64,000 nucleotides of DNA from Alphaproteobacteria bacterium (GCA_025934695.1 JAICWS010000002.1:1035043-1099042); one strand, 5' to 3'; shown: positions 8,873-17,645, counted from the stretch's first letter. Notes: generated from the letters alone by a model not told the origin. Made by a program: numbers and translations.

Positions 8873-9478
8873 CTAGGCCGGTCCCTTTTCCTTCAGGGAA
8901 GCAAATTCCACTGTCGAGGGGGCCTTCTGCACGGGCGCGGCGGCGGGTGGCGCGTTTCCCGCTGCGTTTGAGAATTTGTTCGAGATATCGGCATCTTCAA
9001 ATCCGGGCGCGGCCGGTTTCGCCATCGCCAGCGATCTGGCACGGTGATAGCCGGCAAGTTCGGTGAAAACTTCCTTCTCATCGGCGGCCAGGCGCTTCAG
9101 CGAGGACTGGGAAAATCCCCAGATCGCGCCTTCAATCGCGCCGCCGGCGCCGAGAATGGCAGTGGCCACTTTTGCCAGAAGCGCGGCACCGACGCCAAAC
9201 GCCCCGGCTGGCACGGCGAGGCCGAAGGTCAGCCCGGCAACGACGGCGAAGCCGACCACGCCCATCGCAACGGTTCTGTCTTCGCGAATGCCATCCATTT
9301 TTTTACGCAGGTACTGCATCTTTTCCTGCATGAAGCCGGGGTAGGCGTCGCTATCCTCGGCGATGGTGACATTGGAGACGATCTGTTGGTGCATCTCTCC
9401 GCCGTCGCCGGTTTGTATTGTCTTGATATCGTTGACGGCGGTCTGGTCGATGCGGCTGATCTTTCGGGGTGATGACAT
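8873..9478 (-). CDS. uncharacterised membrane-hairpin protein with Pro-rich tail
   Basis: 201 residues with no recognised family. The central part (about 70-115) is a Gly/Ala-rich hydrophobic hairpin, AMGVVGFAVVAGLTFGLAVP and GVGAALLAKVATAILGAGGA, that could cross the membrane twice. A soluble helical part precedes it, and an Ala/Pro-rich C-terminus follows. The start at 9478 has AGGAG seven bases upstream; an ATG at 9484 lies too close to that site. It follows the lipoprotein gene (stop at 9507) closely and is likely driven by the same promoter at 10522. A related layout is seen in the protein at 34130. Confidence 0.65.
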   Translation of the reverse strand: MSSPRKISRIDQTAVNDIKTIQTGDGGEMHQQIVSNVTIAEDSDAYPGFMQEKMQYLRKKMDGIREDRTVAMGVVGFAVVAGLTFGLAVPAGAFGVGAALLAKVATAILGAGGAIEGAIWGFSQSSLKRLAADEKEVFTELAGYHRARSLAMAKPAAPGFEDADISNKFSNAAGNAPPAAAPVQKAPSTVEFASLKEKGPA

Positions 9479-9506
9479 ATTCATTCTCCTGATATGAAAT
9501 TCGGCG

Positions 9507-10331
9507 TCAGTACAGCTTGTATCCCGGTCCCGTGCCGTAGGTTTTTACCTTGCCGGTCTGCAGGTCGATATGCGGGCCGGTGCAGGCGCCGGTGCAGATC
9601 GGCGATGAATCAGAATGGCTGCGGGACGCGGGCCTTTCGCCGCTGTCGTCGGCTGGTTGCTGTTCCGGCTGCGCGCCAGAGCCGGGTGACGCCGCCGCGC
9701 GTTTGGGTTTCGCCGCGCCGTCGATGGAAGTGATTTTGTCGATGCCGCCACTTATCCGCGCGCCGGTTGTGGTCTCAAAGGTTTCCTTGTAGTCGGCGGT
9801 ATAGAGCCCATCCGTCGCCTTGGCGCGCACGAGATATGTGGCCGCCATCGGGGACGTGCAGGTGGTGCCGGTGTAGACAGCGCCGACGCTTGGTTCGTCG
9901 TAACCGCCCAGCACCGTAAATTCCATGTCCGTGAATTTGCGCCGCGCGTCGGCATCGAATTTGGCGCGGAGGTCGGCCATGATTTTCCCCGCCGTTCCAT
10001 CGCTGGGGCGGAAATTACAGTAATATGTGTCAAAGCTATTGTGCTGGATCCAGTAACTGCCTGTGTACAACAGCCCGTCGTCTTGCTTCGACGCCATGAT
10101 CACGCGGCAGCCGCTATCGTCTTCCCAAGTATAGTCGCAGCTGTCGGTTTTGATCAGCGTGGCGCCATGGGTTTCAAAATAGGTCTTCGCACTTGCGATG
10201 ACCTGTCCAGCCGTCGGACGCGCTTTCTCGGGCGCCGGATTGGCTGCATCAGGCTTGCTGCTGCAGCCGGAAAGAAGCGCGGCAGATGCAAAGGCTGCGG
10301 TCAAAAAAGTTTTCTTCAATGAAGAGCGCAT
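9507..10331 (-). CDS. putative lipoprotein of unknown function
   Basis: 274 residues. The N-terminus is a lipoprotein signal, KKTFLTAAFASAALLSGC, with the modified Cys at 23 (lipobox LSGC). The mature part has several cysteines that could form disulfides (SCDYTWEDDSGC, YYCNF, TTC and CTGAC near the end) and a beta-rich core without a recognised domain. AGGTG precedes the start. The gene has a near-consensus promoter (10494-10522) and a roughly 160-base leader carrying the folded element described at 10383-10471. It is the first gene of a two-gene unit with 8873. Confidence 0.75.
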   Translation of the reverse strand: MRSSLKKTFLTAAFASAALLSGCSSKPDAANPAPEKARPTAGQVIASAKTYFETHGATLIKTDSCDYTWEDDSGCRVIMASKQDDGLLYTGSYWIQHNSFDTYYCNFRPSDGTAGKIMADLRAKFDADARRKFTDMEFTVLGGYDEPSVGAVYTGTTCTSPMAATYLVRAKATDGLYTADYKETFETTTGARISGGIDKITSIDGAAKPKRAAASPGSGAQPEQQPADDSGERPASRSHSDSSPICTGACTGPHIDLQTGKVKTYGTGPGYKLY

Positions 10332-10382
10332 GGCTCACCTCAATAAAAGAGGGGCAGTCATGCATGATGGTGGGAAACATGA

Positions 10383-10471
10383 ACAGCCCGGGATTATTCT
10401 TGTCACTCGGGCCGTTTTTGCAGGTTGCGCATAAAACCGTCAGGCGCGAAACAGGCGAAATTGCACTGACG
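10383..10471 (-). promoter_or_regulatory. structured 5' leader element, copy A
   Basis: This leader lies between the promoter at 10522 and the lipoprotein start at 10331. In transcript sense it has a hairpin CGTCAG...CTGACG (10471-10438) with an inner GC/GC pair and the loop AATTTCGCCTGTTTC. After CCTGCAAAAACGGCCCG a second hairpin pairs ACGGCCCG with CGGGCTGT (10415-10383). Copies B, F and I (14183, 50032, 33994) share the architecture and loop consensus but have different stem sequences. The similarity to copy F runs over roughly 90 bases. The second hairpin lacks a long T-tract here, so termination would be weak. Confidence 0.6.
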
Positions 10472-10493
10472 TAGCGGCGCATTGCGTGGGATG

Positions 10494-10522
10494 TTTATAG
10501 CGGCTTTTTATGGTTATGTCAA
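10494..10522 (-). promoter_or_regulatory. near-consensus sigma-70 promoter (TTGACA-N17-TATAAA)
   Basis: On the minus strand TTGACA (10522-10517) and TATAAA (10499-10494) are separated by exactly 17 bp. It points to the lipoprotein gene at 10331. Confidence 0.8.
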
Positions 10523-10931
10523 ATTAAATCTGGCAGCGAAAACAGCCCGTTCCGGATAAATTGCGACAAATGCCATGTTTTCGTGGCTGAAAGCCTCGTC
10601 CGGGACGATTCCTTCGCCAAGCCATCGCCAAGGCCGCTTTTTCGCGCTGCTGCCGGGCGAGGGACATGCCGAGAAAAATGCCCGCAAAAGTCATGCGGGT
10701 CCGTGGCAGGATAAAATTCCGCCCCGAACCGATGGCAAAAATGCCGCGCAGGAAGCGATTTATCCGTACGCGCAGAAAAAAGTTCCCGCTCACCCGAAAA
10801 ATATTGTCCTTCCTCCGGAATTGCATTTGAAGGATGCTTTATTAAAATTGTCCCGGAAATTCAGCAGAGCTTCATCACTCGGGTGATATGCTGAAAAACG
10901 GGGCAGAAGAAAAAGAAAGAAAGGAAACCAC
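10523..10931. other. intergenic stretch without a convincing gene
   Basis: This is about 400 bases between a divergent promoter and the RTX gene. A plus-strand frame of about 103 codons (10575-10886) and a minus-strand frame of similar length overlap here. Neither has a convincing ribosome site, composition or recognisable motif, so I call no gene. The end of the stretch holds the AAGGAAA ribosome site of the RTX gene. I see no clear promoter for it. Confidence 0.4.
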
Positions 10932-11567
10932 ATGTCACACGGCGATAACTCAACGTCAGGCACCAATAACGGCAATAGTAATGGTAGCGGCCCGGGGAAT
11001 TCGGGCAGCGGCGGTTACGTCACGCTCACGGGGACGACAGGGGACGACATCCTGGACGGCGGCAATGGGAAGGATGCAATTTTCGGCAGCGACGGCAACG
11101 ACACCCTTTCCGGGGGCAACGGCAACGACCGTCTCGACGGCGGCGCCGGCAATGATACGCTCAATGGTGGCATCGGGCACGACCTGCTGACCGGCGGCGA
11201 CGGCGCCGATACATTCGTCTTCGATTCGAACGCCTTCAAGGGCGGCAACGACACGGTGACCGACTTTACGCCCGCCGTCACGACGACCACCAGCACCACC
11301 GACCCGACGACAGGCCTCGTGACCACGACCACCACGACCGCCGTCAACGACGTCATCGAGCTGCATGCGGTCCTGCACGGGTATGACCCGGCGACGAGCA
11401 ACATCGACGATTTCGTCCATTTCACGGACGACGGCGCCAATTCGGTCATGTCGGTCGCCAACGTGCACGGCCACAGCACCCATTTCGTCACGGTCGCCAC
11501 CCTCGACGGTATCACCGGACTCGACGCCGCGACGATGCTGGCGGCAGGCAATCTTGTGATCAGCTAG
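10932..11567 (+). CDS. RTX (hemolysin-type calcium-binding repeat) protein
   Basis: 211 residues. After a Gly/Ser/Asn-rich start, residues about 34-95 hold six to seven RTX nonapeptides ([52 protein letters not shown]). These bind calcium and fold into a beta-roll after secretion. A Thr-rich spacer follows, then a C-terminal region ([15 protein letters not shown]...) resembling type I secretion target domains, which is where the ABC-exporter signal usually lies. No exporter genes are nearby, so secretion would use machinery elsewhere. It is short for the family and has no catalytic domain. A matrix, adhesion or surface role is inference. AAGGAAA precedes the ATG and a strong terminator follows. 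Confidence 0.88.
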   Translation: MSHGDNSTSGTNNGNSNGSGPGNSGSGGYVTLTGTTGDDILDGGNGKDAIFGSDGNDTLSGGNGNDRLDGGAGNDTLNGGIGHDLLTGGDGADTFVFDSNAFKGGNDTVTDFTPAVTTTTSTTDPTTGLVTTTTTTAVNDVIELHAVLHGYDPATSNIDDFVHFTDDGANSVMSVANVHGHSTHFVTVATLDGITGLDAATMLAAGNLVIS

Positions 11568-11610
11568 GCTTCCAACTTCGGCACCGCCCCCCGGTCCGAA
11601 GCGCAAAAAC

Positions 11611-11649
11611 GCCGTCCCGCGCGAAGCCTCGCGCGGGGCGGCGATTTTT
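11611..11649 (+). terminator. intrinsic terminator after the RTX gene
   Basis: A 14 bp stem (11611-11624 with 11629-11642, one G-U pair) closes a 4-base AGCC loop and is followed by GATTTTTA. Confidence 0.85.
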
Positions 11650-11668
11650 ATGTCAGGCGGACTCGCGT

Positions 11669-12058
11669 TCAGTCCATGAAGTGCGTCGGCGCGAACAGGC
11701 GATCCCAGAAATTTGCACGGTGATAGCGCACGCCCTGCTCCACGTCGCTGATCACGCGGCCCGAGTTCGCATCGACGCTCACGGTATAGATGCCGTAGCG
11801 GTTGTTGATGTCGAAGACGTAGATCGGCCGTCCGTAGGCATCGCGGACCAGTTCGCCGTTGCTGATATTGCCCGGACGTTCACCCACGGCGATTTCCTGC
11901 GCACGCAGCATCCCGATGCGGTCATAAACCACCGCCGGAGCGCCGTAGTGGCGGGTCGTCGTGGTAATTGTCGTCGTATAGGTCTGGGCCGAAGCTGCCG
12001 TGGCGCCAAGCACGCAGGCCAGGACAGCCGGAACAATCGCTTGTTTGAACTTCATCAT
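11669..12058 (-). CDS. secreted small protein, PepSY-like, paralogue of 20054
   Basis: 129 residues with a signal peptide (cleavage near ASA-QTYTT). The mature part ends in a beta-strand pattern, GRPIYVFDINNRYGIYTVSVDANSGRVIS, like PepSY/DUF1236-type periplasmic domains. The gene at 20054-20443 has the same length and layout (QTYTT after the signal peptide, then PIYVFD...V.VNALTGNVVS), so they are paralogues. The start at 12058 is preceded by a perfect AAGGAGGT; the longer frame upstream of it is not needed. Protease modulation or peptidoglycan binding is only suggested by the fold. Confidence 0.7.
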   Translation of the reverse strand: MMKFKQAIVPAVLACVLGATAASAQTYTTTITTTTRHYGAPAVVYDRIGMLRAQEIAVGERPGNISNGELVRDAYGRPIYVFDINNRYGIYTVSVDANSGRVISDVEQGVRYHRANFWDRLFAPTHFMD

Positions 12059-12290
12059 GATAAACCTCCTTGCAAGCACTTTATCATTGAGCCAACGCCC
12101 AAAAGGGGTAGGGGTTCGGGATCGTTCCGGCGGTAAAAGCCATAGATTTCAATGCGAAGGGCAAAAAAACACGTTCAGGCGTGATATTTTGACGTTCTTC
12201 ATCGATGGGGACGGCATCCTTTTGGGCGGCTTGACGCTGGAGATGGGCGGGCTTTAGCCTTCTCCCCGGTCCAATTTTTAAAGCAACCCG

Positions 12291-13784
12291 ATGTCCCGAC
12301 AGCCTGATACCCAAACCAAGGCGCGCGTCTTTGCGATGCTGCTGCTGGCGACGACTGTCCTCAACGGGTGCTCGCCCGTGCAGGACCGCCCGCTGCCGAC
12401 CGTATTGCAGGGGGCCGCTTACAAGGAAGCGAAGGGCCATTGGCTGAAGGTCGATCCGAACCATCCCGGCATCCAGCGCGACTGGTGGAAGGTTTTCAAA
12501 GATCGCGACCTGAACATGCTCGAACAGGAAGCGGCCCTCAACAACGAGGACGTCAAGCAGGCCTTCGCGCGGCTGCAGCAGGCGCGCGCCGTCGCGCATA
12601 TCGACGCCTCGCATCTCTATCCGCAGGTCTCGCTCGACGTCGCGCCGACGCGGTACGAAACCTCGCGCACGACAGCGGGCTTCAACCCGCACTTCTACGA
12701 TAATATCGTGGTCCAGGGCGAAGCCTCGTTCGAGACCGACCTTTGGGGCCGCGTGCGGGCACAGGTCCAGTCCGACAAGAAGGTCATTGAGGCCAATGAA
12801 GACGACCTCGCAGCCGCGCAACTGAGCATCGAGGCGGAAGTCGCTCACGATTATTTCACGCTGCGCAGCTTTGACGATCTCGCGATCCTGCTTGATGAAA
12901 CGGTCGCCAACTACCAGAAGGCCTATGATCTCAACCGCGACGCTTTCAAGGGCGGAATCGCTTCCGAAGCGGACGTCACGGAAGCGGAAACGCAGCTCTA
13001 CGACGCCAAGACGCGCGCCGCCGACAATCGCCTGCATCGCCAACAGACCGAACATGCGATTGCCGTGCTGATCGGCGAGAGCCCGTCGCTCTTTTCATTG
13101 AAGCGCAAAAAATCCATCGCCCTGGTGCCCGCGCCGCCGGCGCCCGGCGTCCCCGCGATGCTGCTGGTGCGACGGCCCGACGTGGCATCCGCCGCGCGTG
13201 AGGTGGAGGCCGCCAACGCCAGCATCGGCGTGGCGCGCGCCGCCTTCTTCCCCGACCTGACGCTGAATACCGCAGGCGGCTATGGCAGCGCGGCCGTGCC
13301 GCTGCTGCTCAAGGCGCCCAGCCTGTTCTGGACGCTGGGTGCCGACCTGCTGACGCCCATTTTCACGGGCGGGCGCCTCGAGGCGCAGGTCAGGCAGGCG
13401 CACGGCAAATACGCCGAAACCGCCTCGCACTACCGCGGCACGGTGTTGACGGCGATTCAGAACGTCGAGGATGCGCTGGTTGCGAACAAGCAGCTCGCCC
13501 TGGAAAGCGGCACCCAGGCCATCGCCACTGCCGCGGCCGAAAAAACGGTCGAACTGATGCGCGTACGCTACAAGGGCGGGGAAACCACTTATCTGGACGT
13601 GGTGGTGGCCCAGAACGCGGCGCTGCAGGCGGAGATCGACAGGATCAACATCCACACGCAGCGCCTCCTGTCCGACACCGACCTGATCCGCGCGCTGGGC
13701 GGCGGCTGGACTAACGGAACAACGATCCTCCATCCCTATCCCCACCCCAAGCCGCGCGCCCGTAAGATCATTCCCCACGACTGA
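12291..13784 (+). CDS. outer-membrane efflux lipoprotein, NodT/OprM family (orphan)
   Basis: 497 residues. The lipobox TVLNGC places the acylated Cys at 27. Two OEP/TolC repeats follow, visible as long helices with LNNEDVKQAFARLQQARA and SIEAEVAHDYFTLRS, then RRPDVASAAREVEAANASIGVARAAFFPDLTLN, the typical family signature. OprM-type trimers form the outer-membrane channel of RND or MFS pumps. No membrane-fusion or pump gene adjoins it, unlike the second copy at 52180. It must therefore serve a pump encoded elsewhere. The ribosome site is weak. The C-terminus is basic and Pro-rich (HPYPHPKPRARK). Confidence 0.88.
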   Translation: MSRQPDTQTKARVFAMLLLATTVLNGCSPVQDRPLPTVLQGAAYKEAKGHWLKVDPNHPGIQRDWWKVFKDRDLNMLEQEAALNNEDVKQAFARLQQARAVAHIDASHLYPQVSLDVAPTRYETSRTTAGFNPHFYDNIVVQGEASFETDLWGRVRAQVQSDKKVIEANEDDLAAAQLSIEAEVAHDYFTLRSFDDLAILLDETVANYQKAYDLNRDAFKGGIASEADVTEAETQLYDAKTRAADNRLHRQQTEHAIAVLIGESPSLFSLKRKKSIALVPAPPAPGVPAMLLVRRPDVASAAREVEAANASIGVARAAFFPDLTLNTAGGYGSAAVPLLLKAPSLFWTLGADLLTPIFTGGRLEAQVRQAHGKYAETASHYRGTVLTAIQNVEDALVANKQLALESGTQAIATAAAEKTVELMRVRYKGGETTYLDVVVAQNAALQAEIDRINIHTQRLLSDTDLIRALGGGWTNGTTILHPYPHPKPRARKIIPHD

Positions 13785-13839
13785 ACACGAATTTACGCAA
13801 ATGAAGCGACGTAGCCGTCTCTTACTTCGCCCGGGATTT

Positions 13840-14154
13840 CTAGAACGACGCCATCAATAGCATGATGCCGATGCCGGCGGCCGCGCCGCCTTTCCATTCG
13901 CGGCGCTCGATGTCTTCGCGGGTCAGCAGCGCCTGCTGCTCTTCGAGCGTGCAGGGCATGTTCTTCCAGTGCAGCTTGTCTTCGCATGTTTGCGCGGCAT
14001 GCATGACGGCCGCCTGTTTATGCTCGTCCACTTTCGCGCTGGCGAAATTGTAAACGCCGGTGATGCCGGTGGTCAGGAGAACGGCCATCGATCCGAGGCC
14101 GACGAGTCTTTTGACGGGAAGCTTGGGAGGTTTCGGAATTCTCGGGAGTTTCAT
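13840..14154 (-). CDS. small two-helix membrane protein, unknown
   Basis: 104 residues. A basic, Pro-rich start (KLPRIPKPPKLPVKR) precedes a transmembrane helix at about 18-38, then a soluble middle with two Cys (TCEDKLHWKNMPCTLEE). A short hydrophobic C-terminal helix (GGAAAGIGIMLLMASF) ends the protein. I know no family. It has a strong promoter at 14262-14290 and leader element copy B between promoter and start. This links its control to the genes at 9507, 34130 and 50189. Confidence 0.65.
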   Translation of the reverse strand: MKLPRIPKPPKLPVKRLVGLGSMAVLLTTGITGVYNFASAKVDEHKQAAVMHAAQTCEDKLHWKNMPCTLEEQQALLTREDIERREWKGGAAAGIGIMLLMASF

Positions 14155-14182
14155 CGTGCTGTTTCCTTCTCTTGATGCATTT

Positions 14183-14239
14183 CGGCTGTTTCAGCCGGGC
14201 GGGAACTGACAGGCAAGAAACAGGCAAAATCGCTCTGTC
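14183..14239 (-). promoter_or_regulatory. structured 5' leader element, copy B
   Basis: In transcript sense GACAG pairs with CTGTC (14239-14208) around an unpaired A, a GC/GC inner stem and the loop GATTTTGCCTGTTTCTT. A second hairpin CGGCTG-aaa-CAGCCG follows (14197-14183). On the plus strand 14204-14237 matches copy A (10435-10468) at 27 of 34 positions, and the changed stem positions keep pairing. Confidence 0.6.
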
Positions 14240-14261
14240 GTGGATACCCAGCGTGGCGGTA

Positions 14262-14290
14262 TCTATAAGAGGTCTGGAATTATATGTCAA
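14262..14290 (-). promoter_or_regulatory. sigma-70 promoter (TTGACA-N17-TATAGA)
   Basis: TTGACA at 14290-14285 and TATAGA at 14267-14262 on the minus strand with a 17 bp spacer, upstream of the small membrane protein at 14154. Confidence 0.75.
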
Positions 14291-14341
14291 ATAGATTATG
14301 GCGGGCGCTATGTTGCGGAAGTAACTGCGAAATCCACCTCG

Positions 14342-14839
14342 CTACGGCCGGATCTCTAGTCGGACGATGATATTCCCCGCATTGATCGGCGCATCGTAGG
14401 CCAGGTATGAAATGCGCACCTGCAGCCCTTCATGGATCGGTCCCCCATGGGAGGCGGTGCGGCTAAAACCGGATGAGGCGCTGAAATCGGAATAGGCAAA
14501 GCAGACATCCTTAACGCAGAAATGCTCCTGCGCGTGGCCGTTGTAGGGCATGGGAATGAAATGTTCGACTGTCCCTTCGACAGTTTTCAGGCCATTCGCG
14601 GCGGCAGCCGTTTGTATGCTGATATATTCATTATACTGGGTATAGAAAACCAGCGCGGTCATCATCATGCAAAAAACAAACCCGAGACCGCCCATAAGCT
14701 TCGACGATTTTCTGCGCCCGGAAAAAGGCTTCAGGAACATCCAGGCAAACAGCGCCGCCAGTAACAGCGGGATCAACAGGGGCGGCCAAGTATGCCAGCC
14801 CTCGTGCGTCGCATCGAAATAGGTCACATAGTCATGCAT
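14342..14839 (-). CDS. membrane protein, DUF3592-like
   Basis: 165 residues. Two transmembrane helices (about 20-36 and 50-66) precede an extracytoplasmic beta-rich domain containing LKTVEGTVEHF...HFCVKDVCFAYSDF and a final VRISYLAYDAPINAGNIIVRLEI. The pattern of small periplasmic beta-strands after two helices recalls DUF3592 proteins, but the match is weak. I chose the ATG at 14839 because GAGG lies six bases upstream; a start at 14851 would place that site inside the gene. No operon partner is evident. Confidence 0.65.
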   Translation of the reverse strand: MHDYVTYFDATHEGWHTWPPLLIPLLLAALFAWMFLKPFSGRRKSSKLMGGLGFVFCMMMTALVFYTQYNEYISIQTAAAANGLKTVEGTVEHFIPMPYNGHAQEHFCVKDVCFAYSDFSASSGFSRTASHGGPIHEGLQVRISYLAYDAPINAGNIIVRLEIRP

Positions 14840-14968
14840 AGCGCGCCTCATTGCTTTTCAGACCATCATAACAATTAGACAGCGCCGCAAAGCAAAAGGT
14901 TTGAGCCGGAATGATATTTTTTGGCGCCGGCCCTGTACCGGCTAATATCCCGGCAAAACAGGCAGATA

Positions 14969-15817
14969 TCACGGATGCGCGGGCGGCGGCGCAGGCTTCG
15001 GGGGCGGCGCGGGCGGCTGAGGGGCTTCCGCGCCATCGGCCTTTTTGTTGAAGGCGGCGGCGACGGGCGCCGGAAGCGGCTTGGATTGAGGCTCCTGCGG
15101 CTGCGGGGCGGGGGCGGATTGTTTTGGAGCTGGCGCCTTCTTGGCTTTCTTTTCCTGCCGGTGCTTGGCAAAGGCCTGCACGAGGGTCTTCGCGCAGGAA
15201 TAGACATCGAAAGCGCAGGTGGCGATGGTCCAGCAGGCGCCGGCGATCAGGAAGCCGCCCGCGATCGTCACGGCGGGCAGCGCCATGATGTGTGGCGCGA
15301 TCGCGACGGCGCAGGCGACGCCGGCGGCGGAGGCGCCCTCGAGCGTCAGTGCGGCCAGGAAAATATCCTGCTGCTGTTCCGTCTTCAGCTGCGGCCAGAA
15401 CCGCATGACGGGGTTTTTGAGAAACTTTTTTGCCCAGGGTTTCTGCGCGATTTTGTTCGCCAGCGCCGCCACCGGCTCGCGCACCGCCTTGGGCGGATTG
15501 AATTTGGGGAAGGTGCGGGCACAGAGGCCTTCCATGCTTTGCCAGGCGCGCGGGAAGCCGTAGCCGATGCCGTAGAGACCGATGCCGCACAGCGCAGCGC
15601 AGCCGGCAAAGCCCGCGACCTGGGCAATCAGGGGCGCGCCCGCGACGAGAAACACGCCGGCGCCCACGCCCTGCGCGATGAAGATGACGCCGTTCGGGAT
15701 CGCATTGAAGCGCGACCAGAACTTGTTGTCCTTGATCAGCCCCTTGGTGAAGTTCACGGCATAACGGAAAAAACCAAGGTTTTCTTCGGGTTTCTGTGTT
15801 TGCGCGGCGGCCTCCAT
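14969..15817 (-). CDS. uncharacterised membrane protein with Pro-rich C-terminus
   Basis: 282 residues with no recognised family. Two hydrophobic blocks rich in Gly and Ala (about 43-85 and 155-200) can each form a membrane hairpin. A basic linker (KHRQEKKAKKAP) separates them from a Pro/Ala/Gln-rich tail of about 55 residues ending PPPKPAPPPAHP. Membrane hairpins with a Pro-rich tail are a recurring theme among the unknown proteins here (8873, 24817, 34130). The ribosome site is weak. The gene is divergent from polX with a 138 bp gap. Confidence 0.65.
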   Translation of the reverse strand: MEAAAQTQKPEENLGFFRYAVNFTKGLIKDNKFWSRFNAIPNGVIFIAQGVGAGVFLVAGAPLIAQVAGFAGCAALCGIGLYGIGYGFPRAWQSMEGLCARTFPKFNPPKAVREPVAALANKIAQKPWAKKFLKNPVMRFWPQLKTEQQQDIFLAALTLEGASAAGVACAVAIAPHIMALPAVTIAGGFLIAGACWTIATCAFDVYSCAKTLVQAFAKHRQEKKAKKAPAPKQSAPAPQPQEPQSKPLPAPVAAAFNKKADGAEAPQPPAPPPKPAPPPAHP

Positions 15818-15955
15818 GTTGATGCCGGTATTACACCATGTTTTTCGCTTGCACGTAAGGCTTTCCGGCGGGCGATTTTCCTAATCCGCCCGCTTTCCGG
15901 GAACCCGGTGGAACCTCCGTTCCTTGGCATAAAAACAATTTTTGCAGGAAAGATC

Positions 15956-17593
15956 ATGACCCTGGAAGCCGAAGAAGTCGCGGGCCTGCTCAAGGAATTC
16001 GGGCAGCGGGTCGCACTGAAAGGCGGCAATCCCTATCGCGCGAAAGCCTATCTGACCGCCGCGCGCAACCTGCGCGCGGCGGGCGCGCCGCTGGACGAGC
16101 TGATCGCGCAGGACCGGCTGACCGCCATCCCCGGCGTCGGCGACGCCATCGCGGATATCATCGGCAAACTCCATCGCCAAGGCACCCATCCGAAACTCGA
16201 GGAGATGCGCAAGGACGTCCCGGCATCCCTGCTGGAACTGGCCGATATTCCCAACCTGCGGCAGGGCGATCTTCAGAAGGTCCGCGCCGCCGGTTTCGAT
16301 GACATCGCAAAACTCGAAGCGGCGCTGGAAAAAGGCACCATCGACACCAAGGCGCTCTCATCAGCCCTCCAGCGCAAGCTGAAAGACGGCATCGAGTTGC
16401 GCCGCCAGTCGCTGGGAAAAATCCATCTTCACCGCGCGGAGGCCGTTCTCGAGCGGGCGGCCGAGGCCATCCGCGCCCGTCGGCCTGATTTGAGCGAGAT
16501 AACCATCGCGGGCGATATGCGGCGCATGTGCGAACTGGTCGGCGACTTCCGGATCGTGGCGGCGGACAGCCGCGACGGGGTGGAAAAGATCAACGACATC
16601 GAATTGATCGTCTGCCCCAAAAGCCATTTCGGCGCGGCGCTGCTCTTCGCGACGGGATCGGCCAATCACCTCGCGCAGCTGGCGGCGCTGGCGGCGAAGA
16701 AAGGCTATCGCCTCGCACCCGACGGCCTGTGGCACGGCAAATCGCGCATCGCAGCGGAAAGCGAGAGCGATATCTACCAGGCGCTGGGGCTGCAATTCAT
16801 CCCGCCCGAACTGCGCGAGGGGCGCGGCGAGGTGGAGCTTGCCGCGAAGAAGCGGCTGCCGGTGCTGGTCACGCTCTCCGATGTGAAGGGCATCCTGCAT
16901 GCGCATACCGACCAGTCCGACGGCGCGGCGACGCTCACCGAAATGGCCGAGGCCTGCCAGGAAAAGGGCTTCAGCTATCTCGGCGTTACCGATCATTCCC
17001 AAAGCGCGCATTACGCGGGCGGCCTCAAAGCCGCCGAGGTCCGCGCCCAGCAGAAAGAAATCGACCGCCTCAACCGCAAGGCGCGCGGCAAGGCGGTGCG
17101 CATCTTCAAGGGCATTGAATCGGATATTCTGTCCGACGGCGCGCTCGACTATCCGGAAAGCGTGCTGAAGAGCTTCGACCTTGTCGTCGCCAGCATTCAC
17201 AGCCAATTCCGCAAGAATAAAGACGAACAAACCGCGCGTCTGATCAAAGCCGTGTCGAACCCGCACACGACGGTGCTGGGGCACATTACCGGACGGCAGC
17301 TGTTGCGCCGCCACGGCTATGACGTGGATATCGAGGCCGTGTTGCGCGCCTGCGCGGAGCATGGCGTGGCGATCGAAGTCAACGGCCATCCCTGGCGGCT
17401 CGACCTCGACTGGCGCTGGCTGCCGCGGGCGCTGGAACTGGGCTGCATGCTTAGCCTCGACCCCGACGCCCATTCCGAAGATGAGATCGACAATGTCCGA
17501 TGGTCGGTCGCCATGGCACGCAAAGGCGGCGCGGCCAAGGGTCAGGTCATCAACTGCCTGTCGCGGCGGGAATTCGAAGGTTATCTGCATTAG
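15956..17593 (+). CDS. polX: PolX family protein: HhH/polymerase X core plus PHP domain
   Basis: 545 residues, close to the usual 570. Order: an N-terminal HhH/8-kDa-like region (ALKGGNPYRAKAYLTAARNLR; IPGVGDAIADII), a polymerase-X nucleotidyltransferase region (about 180-290, ending FIPPELREGRGE), then a PHP domain. The PHP metal motifs look intact: HAH (315-317), TDHS, a LGH motif and DAHS. The polymerase site reads GDMRRMCELVGDFRIV, so the second acid of the usual GDxD pair is Arg199. Bacterial PolX combines gap-filling polymerisation with PHP-dependent 3'-5' exonuclease or AP-endonuclease activity in repair. Here polymerase activity is doubtful. The start follows AGGAAAG. The frame is open 1 kb further upstream, but that stretch is antisense to the gene at 14969. 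Confidence 0.87.
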   Translation: MTLEAEEVAGLLKEFGQRVALKGGNPYRAKAYLTAARNLRAAGAPLDELIAQDRLTAIPGVGDAIADIIGKLHRQGTHPKLEEMRKDVPASLLELADIPNLRQGDLQKVRAAGFDDIAKLEAALEKGTIDTKALSSALQRKLKDGIELRRQSLGKIHLHRAEAVLERAAEAIRARRPDLSEITIAGDMRRMCELVGDFRIVAADSRDGVEKINDIELIVCPKSHFGAALLFATGSANHLAQLAALAAKKGYRLAPDGLWHGKSRIAAESESDIYQALGLQFIPPELREGRGEVELAAKKRLPVLVTLSDVKGILHAHTDQSDGAATLTEMAEACQEKGFSYLGVTDHSQSAHYAGGLKAAEVRAQQKEIDRLNRKARGKAVRIFKGIESDILSDGALDYPESVLKSFDLVVASIHSQFRKNKDEQTARLIKAVSNPHTTVLGHITGRQLLRRHGYDVDIEAVLRACAEHGVAIEVNGHPWRLDLDWRWLPRALELGCMLSLDPDAHSEDEIDNVRWSVAMARKGGAAKGQVINCLSRREFEGYLH

Positions 17594-17645
17594 GCGCCGA
17601 CCCCTATAAAACTTCGAAAATAAATTCAATGAAGCGACTGAACCA

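Noticed and set aside
10575-10886. 103-codon plus-strand frame and overlapping minus-strand frame
   Set aside because: Neither has a ribosome site, recognisable motif or operon context.
14921-15955. Long 5' extension of the polX frame
   Set aside because: The extension is antisense to the membrane-protein gene at 14969 and has no polX-like sequence; AGGAAAG before the ATG at 15956 and homology set the start there.
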